From Meconema thalassinum (Eukaryota > Arthropoda > Insecta > Orthoptera > Tettigoniidae): a DNA stretch of 64,000 bases. Position numbers and translations under genes: made by a program. Of this stretch, positions 1-11,827 are shown one piece after another. The stretch covers positions 232,514,797 through 232,578,796 of the forward strand of contig OX336396.1 of NCBI GenBank assembly GCA_946902985.2, given 5' to 3'. How positions within the stretch are numbered: the first letter of the stretch is position 1; each line of letters opens with the position of its first letter. The notes beneath the pieces were generated by a model. The model saw nothing but the letters and a program-made list of their open reading frames with translations, was not told where the DNA came from and did no database searches.

Positions 1-589
1 CCACTTGACTACGAGAACTAAAAGTTCAAGCAGCCTTAACCTCCCTATGAAGGCTTCCAAAAAGATGGTATATTGGCTTTCACGGCCGGTGAATTAAAAC
101 TCAGTTATAGACTAGACCCCGATTGGTAACTTGAACCGGGTTCATCACTGAATTTTGTTGTTGGTACATTTCTAATTAATTTTCGATGTTTTCACCACTT
201 TTCCAGACGTAAAGGACACACTAAACGTTTCATACAAGGTGCCGGCATGATGACACGCGGTAGACTGATGACTGTTCACCGGAAACTCAACAATATCCAG
301 TCGATTAGATTAGCAGTTAGCCTTTTATACCACTACAAGCGATAGTGTGAGTCAATTCAGAGTTTTACTTAAGCCCTTATAACTACTTCCAGTGTGAAAA
401 CTTTTCAAAAATTCAAAATATGCCTGAGGGTAATGAACGAAGAAACACATTAAAGAAATTAAGCAAATTAATTTGGCTAGGATATAAATCAAAAAGAGAA
501 CCAGTAAAAAACAAGCCATTTTCCAGAAAATGCATTTAGGTCGGAAGTTATTTTCATTTTTTTTTAAATTTGATCGAGCTCTCCAAGAA
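1..589. other. Unassigned sequence
   Basis: I see no gene, tRNA-like box or clear repeat here. A 95-codon open frame on the minus strand (352-639) has one hydrophobic stretch but no family resemblance, and it runs into a repeated segment at its upstream end, so I do not call it a gene. Confidence 0.5.
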
Positions 590-720
590 TCAACATTTGA
601 AATTTTCCGGGCCCTTGAGCCCTTCAACGCTTGGCGCAATTGAGGAAATTGCTTAATTTTAATTTTTTTGCTAAAATGGGGACCCCTGCTTTGCCTGCTA
701 AGAATACATTTTCATTGTAT
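590..720. repeat. Dispersed repeat fragment, second copy near 8.05-8.16 kb
   Basis: The stretch around TTTCCGGGC, CTTCAACG, TTGGC and CAATT, ATTGCTTAAT recurs at about 8060-8160. This is a shared unclassified repeat, possibly the end of a DNA transposon. Neither copy has a visible partner terminus or target duplication. Confidence 0.45.
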
Positions 721-751
721 AAGAAATAAAATAAGTATTATTTATAAAATG

Positions 752-1240
752 TCGCCTCCGTAGCGTAGCGGTCAGCTTGGTTACCTGCCGCCCCGGAGGT
801 CCTGGGTTCGATTCCCGGCTCTGCCACGAAATTTGAAAAGTGGTACGAGGACTGGAACGGGGTCTACTCAGCCTCGGGTGGCCCAAATGAGTAGAGGGGG
901 TTCGATTCCCCCTCAGCCATCCTCGAAGTGGATTTCCGTGGTTTCCCACTTCGTCTTCGGGCAAATGCCAGGATGGTACCTTCTTCAAGGCCAAGGCCGC
1001 CTCCTTCCCTCTTCCTTGCCTATCCATCCTCACCATCCCTTACCTTCAATCATGAGGCCCCTGTTCGCGTTGCAGGTGAGGCCGCCTGGGCGAGGTGCCA
1101 ATCTAATCTCACCAGTTGTATCCCTTCCGATTCGATGTTCCCAGCTCTAGGACACTGCCCGTTGAGGCGGTAGTGGTGAGTTCCCTCGCTGAGTCCGTGG
1201 GTTCCACCAACCTGGAGGGTAAACGACAAAAAAAAAAAAA
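752..1240 (+). repeat. tRNA-derived SINE, near full length
   Basis: The left end looks like a tRNA: a box A-like TAGCGTAGCGG at about 761 and a box B-like GGGTTCGATTCCC at about 803 give an internal RNA polymerase III promoter. The 3' end is an A tract at 1227-1240. The body holds a second GGTTCGATTCCCC (about 900) and CT-rich sequence. Related pieces lie near 22.2-22.66 kb (plus) and 35.27-35.47 kb (minus). The acceptor stem does not close, so it is a SINE and not a functional tRNA. Small open frames inside it are incidental. Confidence 0.8.
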
Positions 1241-1367
1241 ATATAAATATTTAAAAATTCATCCTCTTCAGAGCAAAATTCTTAGTCTCTAAAATTACAG
1301 AAATTCCATTAGACGTTAACTCAATAAAAACTTTTAAAGAGTGATTTGAAAAATGATCATTATTAAC

Positions 1368-1452
1368 TAATAGGGCACTGCCCTCAGTGGCGGTAGAAGT
1401 GGGATCCCTCGCTTAGTTCGTGGGAAAAGCCGATCCTGGAGGGTAAAATGAT
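1368..1452 (+). repeat. 3' fragment of the same SINE family
   Basis: GGGCACTGCC, GGCGGTAG, TCCCTCGCT, CGTGGG and CCTGGAGGGTAAA follow the same order as the SINE end at 1150-1225. Only the 3' part is present. Confidence 0.6.
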
Positions 1453-1494
1453 AGCTAAAACGAAAATGAATTGCAGACAAATGACCATAGCAGG

Positions 1495-1640
1495 GTATTT
1501 TAATTGAACGTCCGTTGGCTCCCAACAAGTTCAATTTCAAGTAGTTCCAACATTGGCTACCAGATGCTACTGTCACTAACACCTAGCGGCGAACGTTGGA
1601 ACTTGATAGAGCGTTTCTAACCAGCCAAATATAACCTACA
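1495..1640 (+). repeat. Unclassified repeat family X, copy 1
   Basis: Marked by AGTTCCAAC at one side, a central CACCTAG core and CGTTGGAACTTGATAGAGCG at the other. The two sides are imperfect inverted repeats. Further copies lie near 15.54 kb, 22.76 kb, 25.44 kb and 26.70 kb, three of them in opposite orientation. I cannot place the family. Confidence 0.5.
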
Positions 1641-1728
1641 AATTTTGCAGTGTTGGATTCTTTTACATGCCATAAATCTATGACATGGGTCCGCCATCCT
1701 TACATTCCCTCCGTTGTTGTTTGAGTCT

Positions 1729-4618
1729 TCAGTCTTTTGACTGGTTTGATGCAGCCCTCCACGCCTCCCTGTCCTGAGCTAATCGTTTCATCTCTACATA
1801 GCTACCACGCCCTACATCCGAGGCAATCTGTTTAACATATTCTAACCTTGGTCTACCCCTACAGTTCTTGTCCTCAACCCTTCCTTCCATAACTAAGCTT
1901 GCTATTCCTGGGTGTCTTAGTATGTATCCTACTAACCTATCTCTTCTCTTCATTAGCAGTCTCCAGAAACATCTCTCCTCTCCCACTCGTTTTAATACCT
2001 CTTTGTTTGTAACCCTATCTACCCATCGGATCTTCATCATTCTCCTGTAACACCACATTTCAAATTCTTCAATTCTCCTCTTTTCTGCTGCACCAATAGT
2101 CCAAGTTTCACTTCCATATAGCGTCACGCTCCAAACAAAGGCTTTCAAAAATGACTTCCTAATACCTAAATCTATATTCGATGTCAACAGATTCCTTTTT
2201 TGTAGAAATGGTTTCTTTGCCTGAGCCAATCTACTTTTTATATCCTCTTTGCTTCGTCCATCACTGGTTATTCTGCTTCCAAAGTAACAGAAGTCTCCTA
2301 CTTTCTTCAGCTTTTCACCTGCCAATTTGATCTCCATAGAGGTTTCTGATTTATTTCGGCTGCATTCCAGTATTTTTGTTTTACATTTATTAATTTTCAT
2401 CATGAATTCTTTCCGTATGACGGAGTCCATACCATTCAAAAACTCATTCAATCCTCAGGCTTGTCAGCCAAGATGACGATGTCATCAGCAAATCACAGAG
2501 TTGAAATTATTTCTTCTTGAATCTTCACTCCCACTTTAAATTTTTCTCTAATTTCCTTCATTGCATGTAAAGATTGAAAAGTATGGGTGATAAGTTGCAG
2601 CCTTGCTTAACACCTTTCTGAATATCAGCTTCTCTCTCATGTCCTGCTGCTCGAATGACTGCTGTCTGGTTTCTGTATGGATTTTAGATTACCCTCCTAT
2701 CCCTGTACTTTATTCCAATAGATTTCAAAATGTCAAACAATTTAGTCCAATCAACGTTATCAAAAGCCTTTTCTAAGTCTACAAATGCCATGAACGTTCT
2801 TTTATCTTTCCTTATTCTACCTTCCAAAATCAGCCTAAGACTTAGTACAGCTTCCCTTGTTCCTACGTTTCTCCTGAAACCAAACTGGTCTTCACCTAAC
2901 TCCGTTTCTATCTGGCTTTCAATCCTTTTGTAAATTATTCTAGACAGGATCTTTGAAGCATGAGTAATCCTGCTGATTGCACGGTAATCTTCACATCTGT
3001 CAGTTCCCACTTTCTTTGGTAAAGGGATGATTACATTCTTCTTGAAATCAGGGGGTACATCACCTGTCTCATAAATCCTACACACCAAGTGAAATAACCT
3101 GATCAGACCTTCATCTCCTATTTGCAGCTCAATCGGTATATCATCTATGCCTGGTGCTTTGTTCCTGCTTAAGTCTTCCAAAGCTCTATCAAATTCTGAT
3201 CTCAATATTAAATCTCCTTTCGCATCCTCATCAATTTCCTCCTCCATTTCCATTACATGACTCTCAATCTCCTTTCCCTTATACAAACTCTCTATGTAAG
3301 CTTTCCATCTCTCAACCTTTTCTTCCCTATCTGTTAGAGGCTTTCCATTTGTGTCCTTAATATTACAGCACTTAGTCTTCTTTTCCCCAAAAGTATTCTT
3401 AATCCTTCGATAAGCTGTGTCTACTTTTCCTAATTCCAGACAATTTTCTATACCTGCACATTTCTCTTTCAACCATTCTTCTTTCGCTTCCTTGCACTTC
3501 TTGTTAACCTTATTTCTCAGACGTCTGTATTCTGCTTTCCCCTTTTCATCTCTTACATTCTTGTGTTTCCGCCTTTCATCCATCAATTCTAGTATAACCT
3601 GAGTGATCCACGGTTTTCTACCTATATTTTCTCTCCTACCAATGTTTTCTTCTGCGGATTTTGTTATTTCATTCTTCAAAAGTGCCCATTCGTCTGCAAT
3701 TGACGTTTGTTTAGGGGTTTTCATTAGTCCTTCCTTTTTACTCTTCTTGAATCTTTCGTTTACATCCTTTACTTTCAGTCTGTCTATTGCCCACCTTTTT
3801 GGCTTTTGACTTTTTTCAGTTTCTTCAACTTTAATCTGCATTTCATTACAACCAGATTGTGGTCAGAGTTAATGTCAGCTACCAGCTGTATCTCCTGGTC
3901 TCATCCATGTGTATATTCTTCTATTGTGGTTATTGAATAAGGTGTTAGCTATGACCAACTCATGCTCGGTGCAGAATTCCAACAGCCTGCTTCCTCGACC
4001 ATTCCTTTCACCTAATCCGAAATCTCCTACTATCTTCCCTTCTCTCCCATTTGCTACCACAGCATTCCAATCTCCCATTACTATAACATTTTCATCACCC
4101 TTGATATACCTCAGAATTTCGTCTATTTCTTCGTAGACCTTTTCAACATCCTCATCATCAGCTTGACTGGTAGGCATATAGACTTGCACCACTGTGGTGC
4201 AGGTAGGTTTAGTATTGATTTTTCCTACAATAATCCGTTCACTATATTGCTCATAATATTCCACCCGCTGTCTAAGTTTCCTACTCAATATGAGACCAAC
4301 CCCTGCTTGGCCATTATTTGATTTAGTGCTAATGACCCTATATTCTCATGACCAAAAGTCCTGTTCTTCCTGCCAGCGCATTTCACTAATCCCAACCATA
4401 TCCAACCTCAACCTATCCATTTCCCTTTCTAAGTTTTCTAACCTTCCACTTCCTATCAGAATTCTATAATTCCACGCTCCGATCCGTAGAATGTCAGATT
4501 TCCTCTTTGTCACTTCTGTGATGTTAACCGCCTCTCGAGTAGTCCCCACCCGGAGATCCGAACGGGGGACTAGTTTACTTCCGGATTGAAATTTTACAAG
4601 GGAGGAGGCCATCATCAC
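1729..4618 (-). pseudogene. RTE-like non-LTR retrotransposon polyprotein (endonuclease-reverse transcriptase), broken
   Basis: Read leftwards from 4618, the protein starts with MMMASS and enters an apurinic-like endonuclease domain (GAWN and SEMRW motifs at 4346-4618, MGDWNA about 4060, SDHNLVVMK about 3860). Reverse transcriptase follows at 2684-3841, with palm motif A FVDLEKAFDNVDW near its end. The catalytic FADDIVIL lies at 2470-2493, outside the open frames. A typical C-terminal region (YGSETWT, FEMWCYRRM) ends at 1729. This single-polyprotein layout fits RTE-clade LINEs. The domain order is complete but split into four frames: frameshifts near 4345, 3880 and 2680 and a stop before FADD, so it is dead. 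The nearly full length suggests moderate age. A (CAA)-rich tail follows at about 1715. A degraded relative sits at 19965-20615. Confidence 0.85.
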
Positions 4619-4829
4619 ATGTAATTATGCATAGAGAGGTGCAGATCCTCGGGAATAGCATTACGGCTGTAGTTTCCCGTTGCTTTCAGCTGTGCAGCAG
4701 GACGCAGTGTAGCCTTCATATGGCTTATATTATCAATATCTTAACCGTCTATAAGACTAGTAAAGAATTGATTTATTCTGAAAGGCTGCTACTCCCTTTC
4801 AGAATAAGTAAAGAGCAATTCTACTAACA

Positions 4830-4998
4830 AATCCAATAACCTTCTACCGTACTAACAATTAAATACCAAATACCCCCTCCGTAGGAAGGTATATTGGAGT
4901 ATTTTACGCTCTTAGAAATCTGACGACTACGGCCAGGTTTGAACCCGTGATCTTGTGAACAGCAGTTCAGCATGCTACCGATTACGCCACCGAAGCCA
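4830..4998 (-). repeat. tRNA-derived SINE (second family)
   Basis: On the minus strand GGCTTCGGTGGCGTAATCGG (box A region) and GGGTTCAAACC (box B) are spaced as in a tRNA. Downstream sequence ending near TTCCTACGGAGGGGG is shared with a copy at about 25610-25755. The acceptor stem is not conserved. Confidence 0.7.
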
Positions 4999-5589
4999 CT
5001 GTCCTTAGGGTAAAACTGAGACTTGTTCTCGTACAAAACTGTCGCTTTCAGTGACATCGGCCAAAAGCGAAAGCTTTCAAAGATAATCGCCACTTAAGTA
5101 GAAAAAGCAGCGCATCAATGCGGTTCTCATCAGGAGGAAGAATTAAAAAATGATCATGTCCTATTTTATTATCTGCTTGGTCTACAGATTATTCGTGGCG
5201 CAGACTCAACTACTTTGCAATTCCCTGGCGATTTCTCGAGAAGCCGTGGTTGAGAAACTCCACCCTAGAGTGTTTTCCTCCTTACTCTCTCCTACGTCTA
5301 ATTGAATTAACTGAGTACATTAAGCTCAAGTTGCCTTACTACGAGAAAGTAATTTAATGAAAGGTACAACATTGATTTACATTTCTCGCACCAGCTGCTG
5401 CGGTTCAGAGAATATCTTACATATACTTCTCTTTGCTATGATCACCTCTAATGGACTCGGAGACGTACAGTAGTGAGATGTATTTGAAGAATTCAAAGTC
5501 AACTCCTCCAAAAGCAATATAATTTAATTTCTCTTCAAGGACGTATGGCACGTGCACTGAAGTGGTGTTCCGTGCTTTCCCACTTTCAA
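4999..5589. other. Unassigned sequence
   Basis: No open frame, repeat termini or RNA-like structure that I recognise. Confidence 0.4.
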
Positions 5590-5970
5590 AAAGCAATAAA
5601 ATAAATGAATAAATAAATAAATAAATAAATAATTAAATGAATGAATGAATGAATGAATAAATAAATGAATGAATAAATAAATAAATATATAAATAAATAA
5701 ATGAATGAATGAACGAATAAGTGAATGAATACATAAATGAATAAATAAATGAATGAATGATTACACGAATGAATAAATAAATGCATACATGAATGAATAA
5801 ATAAATGAATGGATGAATAAATAAAAGAATACATGAATGAATAAATAAAAATATAAATTAATTAATTAATTAATGAATAAATAAAAGAATACATGAATGA
5901 ATAAATAAATGAATAAATAAATAAATAAATAAATGAATAAATAAATGAATGAATGAATGAATACATAAGT
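5590..5970. repeat. Interrupted tetranucleotide microsatellite (AAAT/GAAT)
   Basis: About 380 bp of AAAT, GAAT and variant units (ACAT, TGAAT). The 82-codon minus-strand frame here is an artefact of the repeat. Confidence 0.95.
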
Positions 5971-6240
5971 GGACGTCCTTTCGGAAGGTTAAATTTACAA
6001 ACATGAATTATGTTTAACACGTCAAAAGCTAATGAATATGCTCAAAGGAATACGTGTAGTCGGATATCAAAAATCAAAATTTCTTGAATTATTTTCAAAA
6101 TAAAGTGCATCTGGTTATCAATATGGAAAACGTCTTCAATGTTTAAAATTTTACTACTTTTGTATTCCTTTTTTCATGCATTCCGAGGCTAGAAATGTGC
6201 CTAGATTGGTCCTAGTATGACAAATTCGATATTTCGTCTA

Positions 6241-6490
6241 TGTGCCAAAGGGCCTAAATGTAGGGAATAAAGAGGGTTATCCAAATTTCAAGCAGACAGT
6301 GTTACCCGCGGGGTTTCATAAGTTAAGTACGTAACATTTGGTTCAGTTTGGTGAAACGGTGTAGATTTGTGCCGAAGGGCTTAAATCTAGGGAATGGAGA
6401 GGGCTGTCCGATATTTCAAGTGCGCAGAGTTCCAAAGGGTAAGTTCGTAAAATTTGGTTCAGATCGGTGAAACGTTGTTGATTTGTATTA
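6241..6490. repeat. Tandem duplication, period about 128 bp
   Basis: Two units start at 6241 and 6369, each with TGTGCC, AAGGGC, TAGGGAAT, GAGAGGG/AGAGGG and an end resembling TTTGGTTCAG and GGTGAAACG. The units are diverged. The text resembles internal parts of non-autonomous Helitrons, but no terminus was found. Confidence 0.6.
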
Positions 6491-7299
6491 ATAACAGCAA
6501 ACAAACACACATTAAGCTTTATAGATTGCTTTGTGATTACGTAACACAGGGGTTTACGTGTGATTATATGGGGAGGGGTGGGTGCCAAAAATCGACCAAA
6601 AAGTGGTTTCGTAATATGTGGATGGTTCAGTTAGGTCTAGGAGGGTTGAAATTGTCTCGCCCATTAGACTGGCATACATACGGACCGACCAGAATTCTAG
6701 CAATTGATGTATACACCTGGACAATACCCCGCAACGAAGGGCAAACACTCTGAAGATTTGCTGAGGTACTTACGCATCGATCTGAATACCGTGACTGTTT
6801 AGGTGCGTGTTATTCTTCCTTAAAGTTAGCTAAAGTGACAGCTCAAGATATAACGCAGGAAGCCAACATACATCCACTGAAGTGAGGTTAAGTTCTAAGA
6901 TAACAGATTGCCATCTTGTAGAAATTCTATACCTTCCTTCTAAACAACACTGTAATTGTATCTTGTTCCTGGGAAGGGAGTAAGATTAATAGCAGCCAGT
7001 CTCTACTCAGACGTTTACATACATTGAGTAGAATCAACATGTCAGTCAGTATTCTCTATAAATTCGACAGTATTGTTCTTAAGATTTAAAATATGATAAA
7101 CTGTGTTCACTTAGAATTTTCATAATGGACTTTTGGGATGAATCTGATGTTTCTCAAACAAACTGGCTTAGTAATCGAAATTAATGCTTTTTCAGTCGGT
7201 CAACACGATTGTACCCAATTGCAACAGGTGTTTCCCTAAGCATGAAAAATTGTATATGTTATTAATAATCAACAACTAAGAATCGAACTCATCTCTTCT
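6491..7299. other. Unassigned sequence with one MITE-end motif
   Basis: No coding signal. At about 7191-7206 TTTTTCAGTCGGTCAACACG matches the outer end of the 49995-50636 foldback element, so a truncated end of that family is present. Confidence 0.4.
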
Positions 7300-7424
7300 C
7301 AGTTTGCCTCATTGGCCTGGCTGGATTTATTTGTTGTGGATTGATTTAGGGGCTTTGCGACCTCGTGGTCATATAGGCCTAGCCTTGTGTACTTGGGTGG
7401 TTGTGAAATTAGTTCATCATCATA

Positions 7425-7803
7425 TCATCATATCGTATGGCCTCGGGTGCCGGGTGCAAGCTTTGTTATTTGACACCCAGAGGGTAGCTGGCATGTCGAA
7501 TTTCGTTGTTCCTTGACTATGGAAGTCAAGGAGGTTAGATGTTAGATATCTAAGCTCCTTGAACACAATAGCGCTTTCCAGTAGAGAAATGAGGAACTTT
7601 GTGTTGGCGGAAACTCCCGAGATTAATTTTGCCATTATGAACTCGGCCTACTGAATTCAAATGGGTTCTTTGACATGCCAACATCGTATGATATGCGTAT
7701 CGTATTTTTGCCGCCTTTCAAAAATCACTTACCACGGCCAGGAGCGAACCTGCAATCTTGGGGTTGGTAGACTGACACGATATCCACTCACCCACCGTGG
7801 CAA
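7425..7803 (-). repeat. tRNA-derived SINE (third family), near full length
   Basis: Read on the minus strand it has box A-like TGGGTGAGTGGATA (about 7780), box B-like AGGTTCGCTCCTGG (about 7740), a shared body with the 44661-45045 and 50670-51045 copies, and an end at TATGATGATG. The body contains an imperfect hairpin around TCCTTGACT and AGTCAAGGA. The small ORF starting MAKLISGVSANTKF found in several copies is part of the repeat and not a gene. A fourth copy was split by the P-like element (27288-27333 and 31209-31420). Confidence 0.8.
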
Positions 7804-8035
7804 GCTGTGGAATTAGTTGATAACCTGCGTTATTGTGATGGCTGTGTTAGTGTGTGTATTTGTAATTCAGATGAGGATTGGTAAGGAAGCGACCGTGGGC
7901 CTTAAGTTAGGAATCAACCCGCCATTTGTCTGGTGTAGAAATCGGAAAACCACGGAAAACCACTTCCAAGGTGGCTGAGTTGCGAATCAAACCCGGGTCT
8001 CCAATGCGACACATTGGGCTAAAGCGGGGCGTGCC
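7804..8035 (-). repeat. SINE-type fragment
   Basis: Contains ACCTGCGTTATTGTGATGG, GGAAAACCACTTCCAAGG and CAAACCCGGGTC, seen in order in the 22.2-22.66 kb and 35.27-35.47 kb repeats. Its orientation is opposite to the 752 copy. Confidence 0.55.
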
Positions 8036-8686
8036 AAACTCAAAGACTCACAATTTGAGACCTTTCCGGGCGCTTTAGCACTTCAACGATTGGCACAATT
8101 CAGAACATTGCTTAATATTTCGTTTCTTGCTAAGAAATGTTTTCAATTTTTTAAAACAATAACTTTTAATCAGTTGAGATCTGTTTAAGATTTGGTCGAG
8201 GCGAGCCATTCATTATTATTCATGTCTTGCCCGGATTAGTAATCACTGGCACGACTAAGCTTTTAAAATGGTGTTAAATATGTTATTATCCTAGAGTGAA
8301 TTCACAAAAAGAATACTAGACTTTTCCTATGTCAATTCTGGAATGTGGCTTGTCTGGGCTAAATCTCCTTGAGCAGTTCTTACCCACTTTGGAGGGTTTC
8401 AGGAGTGAATGAAAGTATAATGGGTAATCAATAAGTCATCTAACAATATTTTGCACTTAACCCAGCGCGGAAAGAGAGGACAATCACTCATTCATTATTC
8501 AAGTCTCACCAGGATCACTAATCACTGACACGGGCTGATGGACAGGGCTGCCAACTGGAGCTGTCCAACTTCAATGCTTCTGATAGTTTAGACTTAAAAG
8601 TACATCATATATATTTCGTATCACATACAGAGGATAGAGTAATACTATATACAATATATACAAGTTTTTTATCGTATGGCTTTTAG

Positions 8687-8740
8687 TGCTGGGAGTGTCC
8701 GAGTACATGTTCGGATCGCCTGAGTCTGTAGTAATACATA
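8687..8740 (+). repeat. Short repeat tail (CGTATGGC family)
   Basis: TATCGTATGGCTTTTAGTGC followed by GGGAGTGTCC and ATGTTCGG also occurs at 25340-25395 and, inverted, at 22828-22858 beside an (AAAT)n tract. Probably a SINE 3' region. Confidence 0.5.
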
Positions 8741-8763
8741 TCTAGTAACACTATTCGTGATCA

Positions 8764-9430
8764 CTATAAGTCACAGTTGATTGTCCAGAAAAGTAGCCTA
8801 ATCCACTCCACTGCATTCTGCAAGTCGTCATATCCTCCCTTGAAGGACCGTGAAGGGCATTCTGACACAATATGATGGATTGTCTGCACTGCATTGCCAC
8901 AATCACACTGATGGCTAGAATATTCCCCCCATATTTGGAGCCAAAAGTTGGATCTTCCGTGACCGGTCCGCACTCTGTTCAGTGACGTCCTTATCCTTCT
9001 TGGAAGATTGAAACCAGGAGGTTTCCTGCAGGGATCGATGATCAATCCTAGCACATCAGGGTTTGATGTAGTCCATTCTTCTCGCCAAGTTTCGTCCATA
9101 TTGAACTTTGATTCAACAAGTATCTTGCCTAGTGACCATGACGGATGTCGAGATTTTAATCTCCTTTGCTTCTGTGGATTACAGACCTGATGCATGGGTA
9201 AGAGATCATTTGCAGCGCATTTTGACCATTCCCTTTTAGAGCTGTTAGCCTTCGCAGTGGAGGAGGGTGAATGTTGGATAATACTGGTAGTCATTTGAGT
9301 GGTGTGGATTTGAGAGTGCCCGATATTGTTCTCATTGTATCATTTAACTGGACATCAACTTTTCCTATATGCGCACTATTGATCCGTATGGGGTTACAAA
9401 ATTCAGCAACCTAGTATACTAAGGCGAGAG
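8764..9430 (-). pseudogene. 3' end of Jockey-type LINE polyprotein, broken
   Basis: On the minus strand the C-terminal part of a LINE pol can be read. An upstream frame (about 9260-9430) has the LNDTMR, ISGTLKSTPL and LPVLSNI pattern, interrupted by stops. A second frame (8764-9200) has LNRVRTGHGR, CDCGNAVQTIHHIVSECP and WI near the end. The Cys/His cluster is the usual C-terminal zinc-like motif of these elements. A frameshift near 9250 separates the two frames, and everything upstream, including the endonuclease and reverse transcriptase, is missing. This is a dead 5'-truncated copy, as is typical of target-primed insertion. Confidence 0.75.
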
Positions 9431-9599
9431 CTGTTGTGCGATTAGTATAATTATTATTAATAAATAATTTCTACATGAAAATGTTTTGCTTTTTAGCCTA
9501 TTTGAATGAAGTGAATGTTTGTTTTTGTACTGAAAGATGTTTAGTTGCTGTTGATTTCATCGAAGGGTATGAACATATTGGTCATTGCAGTCTATTGTA

Positions 9600-9785
9600 T
9601 ATTTGGTGTGCATAGACTTTATATGATAGCCTGTGGTATTGTGGTGTTTGTACTAGTGTGTATGTAATTGAAGCTAGGTCTGGGAAGGAGGCACCCATGG
9701 CCTTATATTGCAACCATTTCGGTGTAGAAATGGGAAACCACGCAGAACTACTTCTAGGATGTGTGAGGTGAACATCAGATAAATT
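9600..9785. repeat. SINE-type fragment
   Basis: The TGTGGTATTGTGGTG, GTGTGTATGTAATT, GGGAAGGAGGCACCCATGGCC and GGGAAACCACG order matches the SINE body at 7810-7980. The ends are not resolved. Confidence 0.5.
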
Positions 9786-9859
9786 TAGCATCCAATTATT
9801 CATTCATTCGTTTTCATTTAAGACTGTCTTGTATTTCAGCGACTAGCCTAGTCTGCAAG

Positions 9860-10400
9860 CCTTGGTGTGCGAACGAGTCACTCCCGTTATCCCCTATTAG
9901 CAGTTAGCAATGCGGCATCCTCTCCGTCGATGCCCGTCACGTTGAAATCGTTTAACATTGAATCTAACCATCGCCTCCTGGATATAACACTGATTCTCTT
10001 ACCCTTTATATTTCTCGTGTCAGGAACTAGAATTTGGAATAATTGCTCTCGTGACGTTAGAAATTGTACATCTCTAACAACTTTGAACTTCCATGTACAG
10101 ATTTACTCTTGAATTCGTAGGGCAATTCATGTATGAATGTGAGAGTTAATGGTCATAGTAAAACGTTGTTAAAACTTCATGAATTGTAGGTAATTTTATA
10201 GCTTAGTTAATATCACACAGTTACCATTTTAATTATAATTTCAAGTTTTCTTAGTATTTAAGTTTTGTAGGTTAAGAATAACATATACTGTATGTGTATT
10301 CTTGGAAGTTACATTGTGTGTGTGGTTAAGTGTAAGAGAGGTCTAAGAGTCCTAACTTTGCCACAATAAACGCAAAAATAACAATAATAATAATAATCAC
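9860..10400 (+). pseudogene. CR1/Jockey-like LINE 3' end and UTR
   Basis: The frame ending at 10112 carries VSGTRIWNNCSRDVRN and SLTTLNFHVQIYS, the degenerate form of the common LINE C-terminus (G.R.WN..P...R...SL..FK..L). About 280 bp of UTR follow, with an ACAATAAACGC polyadenylation-like site and an (AAT)n tail at 10383-10397. This is a 5'-truncated copy with only the last 80 or so codons. Confidence 0.6.
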
Positions 10401-10651
10401 ATTATCGGTGCATGTGTAACCTTAGCAAATATGGACTAGCCAACATTGAGCACCACAATGCTAAGATCCTTTACATGGAGATGGCAAAAACTGTAGTAGT
10501 AGATGACTCCTCGCTTCAGTATTATAAATACCAACTAATAAATTTCATTATGCAACAAACCTGTAATGGCAATCATTAAGACACGAGTATGTTTATAAAA
10601 CGAGCGGAGTAGAAACATGGACTTCAACAGTCACTCAATAATAAAAAATAA

Positions 10652-11696
10652 AAAATACATCTTTCTCGCGATTTAATGTTCCAACCGCAATGAAATCTGG
10701 TACAGGAAATGTTTCTACACATTGTAATACACTGGTTTCTAATTTAGTTCAATTGTTTACATAACCTCAATATGGCGGCTTTGCGAATTTTAAAATGAAG
10801 TTTTTATATATTGTGTCGTAATCATGCGATCGAAGTGAAAGTTTGAATAATGAACCTACGCAATAATTTTCCTTTAATGGTGCATGACTTTATGGCCTGT
10901 ACATTTAACAATCCAACATGGCGACCATCCGAAATATTTAGATGGCCCTGAATATCTACGAATCTATTATAGCAATCAAACTGATTTTTTTTATGTTCAT
11001 AGGGGTTATGAACTTAAGTTCACCTATAGGACTTTAAATAACCTGGTGATCACAAATCCAACATGGCGGCGACGCGAAGTAAAATATTCAGATGGACGTT
11101 TCTCGCAATTTAACCATCCGAGTTCAGTGAAACTTGGTACAGTAAATCCTTATACAAATGTTAATCCGCTGGCATCTAATTTATTTCAATTGTTTCCATA
11201 ACCACAAGATGGCAGCTGTGCGAAATTTTAAAATCACCTTGTTACTTCTTGTATCCTAATCATGCGAATGAAGTTAGAATGCTACACGTACAGAATAATC
11301 TTCAAGTAACAGTACATAACTCTAGGACCTACATATATAATCCTTATACAAATGTTAATCCGCTGGCATCTAATTTATTTCAATTGTTTCCATAACCACA
11401 AGATGGCAGCTGTGCGAAATTTTAAAATTTCCTTGTTACTTCTTGTGTCCTAATCATGCTATTGAAGTTTGAATGCTACACGTACACAATAATCTTCATG
11501 TAACAGTAGGCCTACATAACTCTAGGACCTACATATATAAAATCCAACATGGCGACCATCCGAAATATTTAGTCAGTTCTCAATATCTACGAATCTATTA
11601 CAGCAATCAAACTGATTTTTTTATGCAGATTGAGGCAATTAACATAAGTAGGTTATATGAAAATAGGCTGCATAGTTCTTCACGGAACTACTTGTT
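10652..11696 (+). mobile_element. HINE-like element, truncated copy E
   Basis: Collinear with 59750-60605. It ends with CGGAACTACTTGTT at 11696 and lacks the hairpin/microsatellite end. Inside, a segment starting TCCTTATACAAATGTTAATC occurs twice (about 11146 and 11341, about 195 bp apart), an internal duplication not seen in the other copies. Frames of 99-105 codons here are incidental. Confidence 0.75.
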
Positions 11697-11827
11697 ATAT
11701 GTTGAAAATAGGCTAAAAAGCTGTGCCCTATTAAAAAGTAACGCCATTTCCCCGTCATTCCTGCAAAAGTAACGGTTACTAGTACGGGCGTAACGAGTAA
11801 CGGGTTACTCCACAACCCGGCATTTAA

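Noticed and set aside
752..828. Possible functional tRNA at the SINE head
   Set aside because: Promoter boxes are good, but no closed acceptor stem and the sequence continues into a SINE with an A tail.
5586..5834. 82-codon frame in a Ile/Phe/Ser/Tyr-rich pattern
   Set aside because: Pure product of the AAAT/GAAT microsatellite.
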